A program made the position numbers and the translations under genes. The notes beneath the pieces are model-generated. The model saw nothing but the letters and a program-made list of their open reading frames with translations. It did not search any database and was not told where the DNA came from. From NCBI RefSeq assembly GCF_046602855.1, contig NZ_JBKINJ010000001.1, forward strand, positions 2,046,001 to 2,110,000: a stretch of 64,000 nt of DNA, in the 5' to 3' direction. This document shows, piece by piece, positions 61,690 to 64,000 of this stretch. Origin of the DNA: Gracilimonas sp046602855. Lineage in GTDB: Bacteria > Bacteroidota > Rhodothermia > Balneolales > Balneolaceae. How positions within the stretch are numbered: position 1 is the stretch's first letter; each line of letters opens with the position of its first letter.

Positions 61690-62082
61690 TTATCCTTCCA
61701 TATCATCCAGGCGTTTTTGGGACATATACAGGTTCAGCTTGGTTGACATCCGTATAGCCTCTCCCTTGTCCCTTCTCTTGATCTTTAACTTGATCCTACC
61801 CTGTTCACTGCCAGGCAAAGGTTCCAGAAATGCCCATTTATTGGCCTCAACAATCATTTTCCCTCCCGAAAATGGAAACCTTTTTTTGTATTCCACCCGC
61901 TTTATATTATCGATGTGAATGGCAAACTTGGACAGATTACTGATCCCATTTCCAGCTGCATCATACACCTTATATTCAAACAATAGCTCATCATGTGCGT
62001 AACTAATAATGCCTTTAACTTCTTTGGCCTTCACATTCACATCATCTGATTCATACATGGAATATTTATAGGGAATACTCAT
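61690..62082 (-). CDS. Small unrecognised protein, paralogue of its upstream neighbour
   Basis: The 130-aa protein has KGIISYAHDELLFEYKVYDA, then NIKRVEYKKRFPFSGGKMIV and a C-terminal SQKRLDDMEG. Its neighbour shares the order G-I-L-x-V-x-D-x-L-L-F-E, E-I-E-M-L-E-F-K-K-G and SEKKLQEMDG. Both look like small beta-rich domains (PH/GRAM-like by pattern only). They overlap by 4 nt and form one operon that begins at 62462. Confidence 0.7.
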   Translation of the reverse strand: MSIPYKYSMYESDDVNVKAKEVKGIISYAHDELLFEYKVYDAAGNGISNLSKFAIHIDNIKRVEYKKRFPFSGGKMIVEANKWAFLEPLPGSEQGRIKLKIKRRDKGEAIRMSTKLNLYMSQKRLDDMEG

Positions 62083-62462
62083 TCGTCACCGTCCATTTCC
62101 TGAAGTTTTTTTTCCGATATCATAAGATTGAGATTTGAAGAGATTCTTGCAGCCACCTCCCTATGTTTGCGCTTTACTTTCAATACCCTTTCGATCAGGT
62201 CCTTACCCGGCAGTTCCCTGAAACTTGATGCCGACTTTCCATGAAGTATCAGCTTTGCACTGAACCATCCTTTTTTGAATTCCAGCATCTCAATTTCGGA
62301 TAATGGAATTTCAACAGTCTTAAGTTCAGACTGATATGCCTCGATCACAGCATCCTTTTTTTTGAATTCAAAAAGCAAATGGTCGTCCTTCACTCTCAGA
62401 ATTCCTTCCAGTTTCATGAACCCGCCGTTCAAATTTTCGATAGTAAAAGGCAAAGCCCTCAT
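62079..62462 (-). CDS. Small unrecognised protein, first of the paralogous pair
   Basis: The 127-aa protein has LEGILRVKDDHLLFEFKKKD and LSEIEMLEFKKGWFSAKLIL, ending EKKLQEMDGDE. It is a tandem duplicate in fold and position with the next gene. A PH-domain-like strand pattern is suggested by spacing only; no function is known. Confidence 0.7.
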   Translation of the reverse strand: MRALPFTIENLNGGFMKLEGILRVKDDHLLFEFKKKDAVIEAYQSELKTVEIPLSEIEMLEFKKGWFSAKLILHGKSASSFRELPGKDLIERVLKVKRKHREVAARISSNLNLMISEKKLQEMDGDE

Positions 62463-62527
62463 ATTGTCACCTGATTTTTATTCATTTAGGCCAAATAATA
62501 TTTATTCAAAAAAAGTACAAAAATTTT

Positions 62528-62556
62528 GTAAGGACTTCCTATCTCATCGCTCTAAC
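62528..62556 (+). promoter_or_regulatory. 29-bp ECF-like promoter motif, copy E
   Basis: GTAAGGA, 15 nt, CTCTAAC. It has the same spacing as the other copies. It is followed about 75 nt later by a strong terminator with no ORF between. Confidence 0.72.
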
Positions 62557-62561
62557 CCTAC

Positions 62562-62667
62562 AGCTAACACAGAGAGAAATAACTAATCATTACACGAGGA
62601 TTTTAGAGTATCCTCAATGTCCTTTCAGGGGTAAAAGGTTGACGATCCTTTTACCCTATTTTTTTTT
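62562..62667 (+). ncRNA. Candidate small RNA of about 105 nt
   Basis: Between promoter copy E and a rho-independent terminator lies one clean hairpin GAGGAT/ATCCTC (62596-62615, 8-nt loop) and no ORF longer than five codons. The start is estimated 5-7 nt after the -10-like box. Promoter, hairpin and terminator in this order are the layout of a trans-acting sRNA. The alternative is a leader of the gene at 62726. Confidence 0.55.
62629..62667 (+). terminator. Strong rho-independent terminator
   Basis: GGGTAAAAGG/CCTTTTACCC is a perfect 10-bp stem with an 8-nt loop and nine T within the following eleven bases. The T-run is on the plus strand only, so it ends a plus-strand transcript. Confidence 0.93.
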
Positions 62668-62725
62668 AAACTTTAGAGAAAAGCTCATTTCATTTTTATA
62701 GATTAGAGAAAAACACTCGGGTACA

Positions 62726-63958
62726 TTGAACAATATCAAAAATATCATAGTAAATGTTATAACAAAGGCCTCTTCTAATCCTTTACTATCAAGAACGGTT
62801 GTGAAGATAGGTTCAAAGATTAACCCTCCTCCCTTTTTAAGGAATGACATGGAATTCATGTATGGAGCCTGGAGGGGTACTTCAACTGTAAAAGGAAGCG
62901 ATGGCAGGTATTTAGGTGAAGATAATGCTTCACCTGCTTTTTACTGTGAGCCTATTCCCACTGAATACCATATCTGTAAATTCGGTGATTCCCGAGACGG
63001 TAAGCAGTACAACATGACGGCACTGCATGATATGATGAAGCTGTGGCCTGAAGTCATGAATCTGATCGATAGGTTCAGGAATTATTATAAGAGTGAGTTC
63101 AAGATCAGCTATAAAGAACTTACAACCGTTGACCTGTTTGTATTCTCTAAATTATTAGTTGCTACCACAGCCTATTTGATCCGGTCTCAAAAATTTGATT
63201 ACGAAAACGAACACGTGCCTGTTGAACTTACCTCTCAGACCAAACTGGTGGCCGGCGTTTTCATGGTCGGCAGAAAGATGATCGAAAGAGGCGAACTGTT
63301 TTTCAATGATATTGAACCTGCCGACGCTAATTTTTTGTACGAATATGCTGATAAGCACCAGGTTCTCATTTCTCCCCGGGATAAAAACTTTGCATGCGCC
63401 GGCAGCATTCGAAAAATTATTGAATTGATTGACGTCACTATTCGAGGCTGGCATTCGAAATCAACAGCTCAAGCGCCTGAAGATCTTCTGAAGATCGTAG
63501 ATGAGACCTATAAACCTGCCTTTGAGTATGGTATCAAAGACCTTCAAATGGAACTTACAATCAAGTATGCAGAAACCGTAATACTTGAGGCATTGTTGAG
63601 GGCCGATTCAGGTATGATATCTGAAAAAATCAAAAACCCAATTTTGGAACAGGTTAGATCCGCATTTTCTTGTGAGTTTACTGATCCCAAAACACTTTCT
63701 GATCAGAAGAGAAATCTGCTGCTGGTACTTAATAAACTGGGGTCTGATCCTGTTGAACCAAGACTGGGTTTTGAGGGGAATACACCATTCCGGAAATTCT
63801 ATCTCAATTATCTTGAACAAATAAGATCTTTTGCCTTCTCACAACAAAATGAGATAAATGCACTAATTGATATTCCAAGTTTAGAAAAGCTTTCAAAAGA
63901 AAAAGTAAATAAACGGATAAATATAATTCCAAGAGACGTTTATAGATCATTTAATTAA
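62726..63958 (+). CDS. 410-aa unrecognised cytoplasmic protein
   Basis: No signal peptide or membrane segment is seen. It contains FLRNDMEFMYGAWRGTSTVK, CAGSIRKIIELIDVTIRGWH and LDQVRSAFSC-like helical stretches, mostly alpha. The frame starts at a TTG; a later Met (62849) is possible. It follows the candidate sRNA terminator by about 60 bp. No family is recognised. Confidence 0.6.
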   Translation: MNNIKNIIVNVITKASSNPLLSRTVVKIGSKINPPPFLRNDMEFMYGAWRGTSTVKGSDGRYLGEDNASPAFYCEPIPTEYHICKFGDSRDGKQYNMTALHDMMKLWPEVMNLIDRFRNYYKSEFKISYKELTTVDLFVFSKLLVATTAYLIRSQKFDYENEHVPVELTSQTKLVAGVFMVGRKMIERGELFFNDIEPADANFLYEYADKHQVLISPRDKNFACAGSIRKIIELIDVTIRGWHSKSTAQAPEDLLKIVDETYKPAFEYGIKDLQMELTIKYAETVILEALLRADSGMISEKIKNPILEQVRSAFSCEFTDPKTLSDQKRNLLLVLNKLGSDPVEPRLGFEGNTPFRKFYLNYLEQIRSFAFSQQNEINALIDIPSLEKLSKEKVNKRINIIPRDVYRSFN

Positions 63959-64000
63959 AACTGCATGACTGTGTTCTAATAAAAACTATTTGTAACATGG

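Overview
The window looks like a chromosomal piece of a Bacteroidota-type bacterium, most likely from the Balneolota/Rhodothermota side. This is an inference from family content: a SusC/SusD pair, a DUF5117-type metalloprotease lipoprotein, a sortilin-like beta-propeller protein, a 6-bladed beta-propeller lipoprotein, RAYT/REP repeats and a three-gene pntAA-pntAB-pntB operon. No rRNA, tRNA or CRISPR array was seen.

Layout. 1-21.1 kb is ordinary chromosome, nearly all on the minus strand: a cut PIN-domain gene, a fatty-acid hydroxylase, secreted propeller and metalloprotease proteins, a cyanophycinase, SusD/SusC, the scpB-rluB-hydrolase operon, an aspartoacylase-like/GCS2-CBS pair and priA. 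A four-helix-bundle gene at 21.2-21.6 kb is enclosed by a perfect 26-bp inverted repeat. At 21.65-40.2 kb the gene comM (yifB) is cut in two by a 16,970-bp integrative element (22541-39521) bounded by an 11-bp direct repeat. Joining the outer halves restores the comM frame exactly. The element ends with a large serine recombinase. It carries a DUF3102-like protein, a DpdA-like (TGT-fold) putative DNA base-modifying enzyme, a small XRE regulator, a hairpin-rich gap next to a protein with polymerase-palm-like motifs, a terminase-small-subunit-like protein, and two AT-rich cargo blocks. Cargo 1 is an ABC-three-component (Lamassu-like) defence operon. Cargo 2 holds small membrane and lipoproteins and a 727-aa protein with a C-terminal Vsr-like nuclease next to a membrane protein. 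No relaxase, conjugation, capsid or portal gene is visible, so it is an IME or satellite-like element.

40-64 kb returns to chromosome: DUF4342, trxB, pntAA-pntAB-pntB, an FKBP lipoprotein, katG, a thioredoxin, an M1 peptidase, a RAYT transposase flanked by REP palindromes, an Old Yellow Enzyme, a large SF1 helicase interrupted by one in-frame TGA, a 22-bp x 5 tandem repeat, an MFS transporter, a propeller lipoprotein, asd, a pair of paralogous small proteins, a candidate sRNA and a 410-aa unknown protein.

The most interesting cross-cutting signal is a 29-bp promoter-like motif (GTAAGGA, 15 nt, CTCTWAC, always the same spacing). It occurs five times: upstream of comM, twice inside the element upstream of tiny genes, upstream of the RAYT gene, and upstream of the candidate sRNA. 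It resembles an ECF-sigma promoter. It ties the competence gene comM, the element integrated in comM, and a transposase into one possible regulon. Together with a serine integrase that would restore comM on excision, this suggests a switchable competence locus comparable to the Listeria comK prophage.
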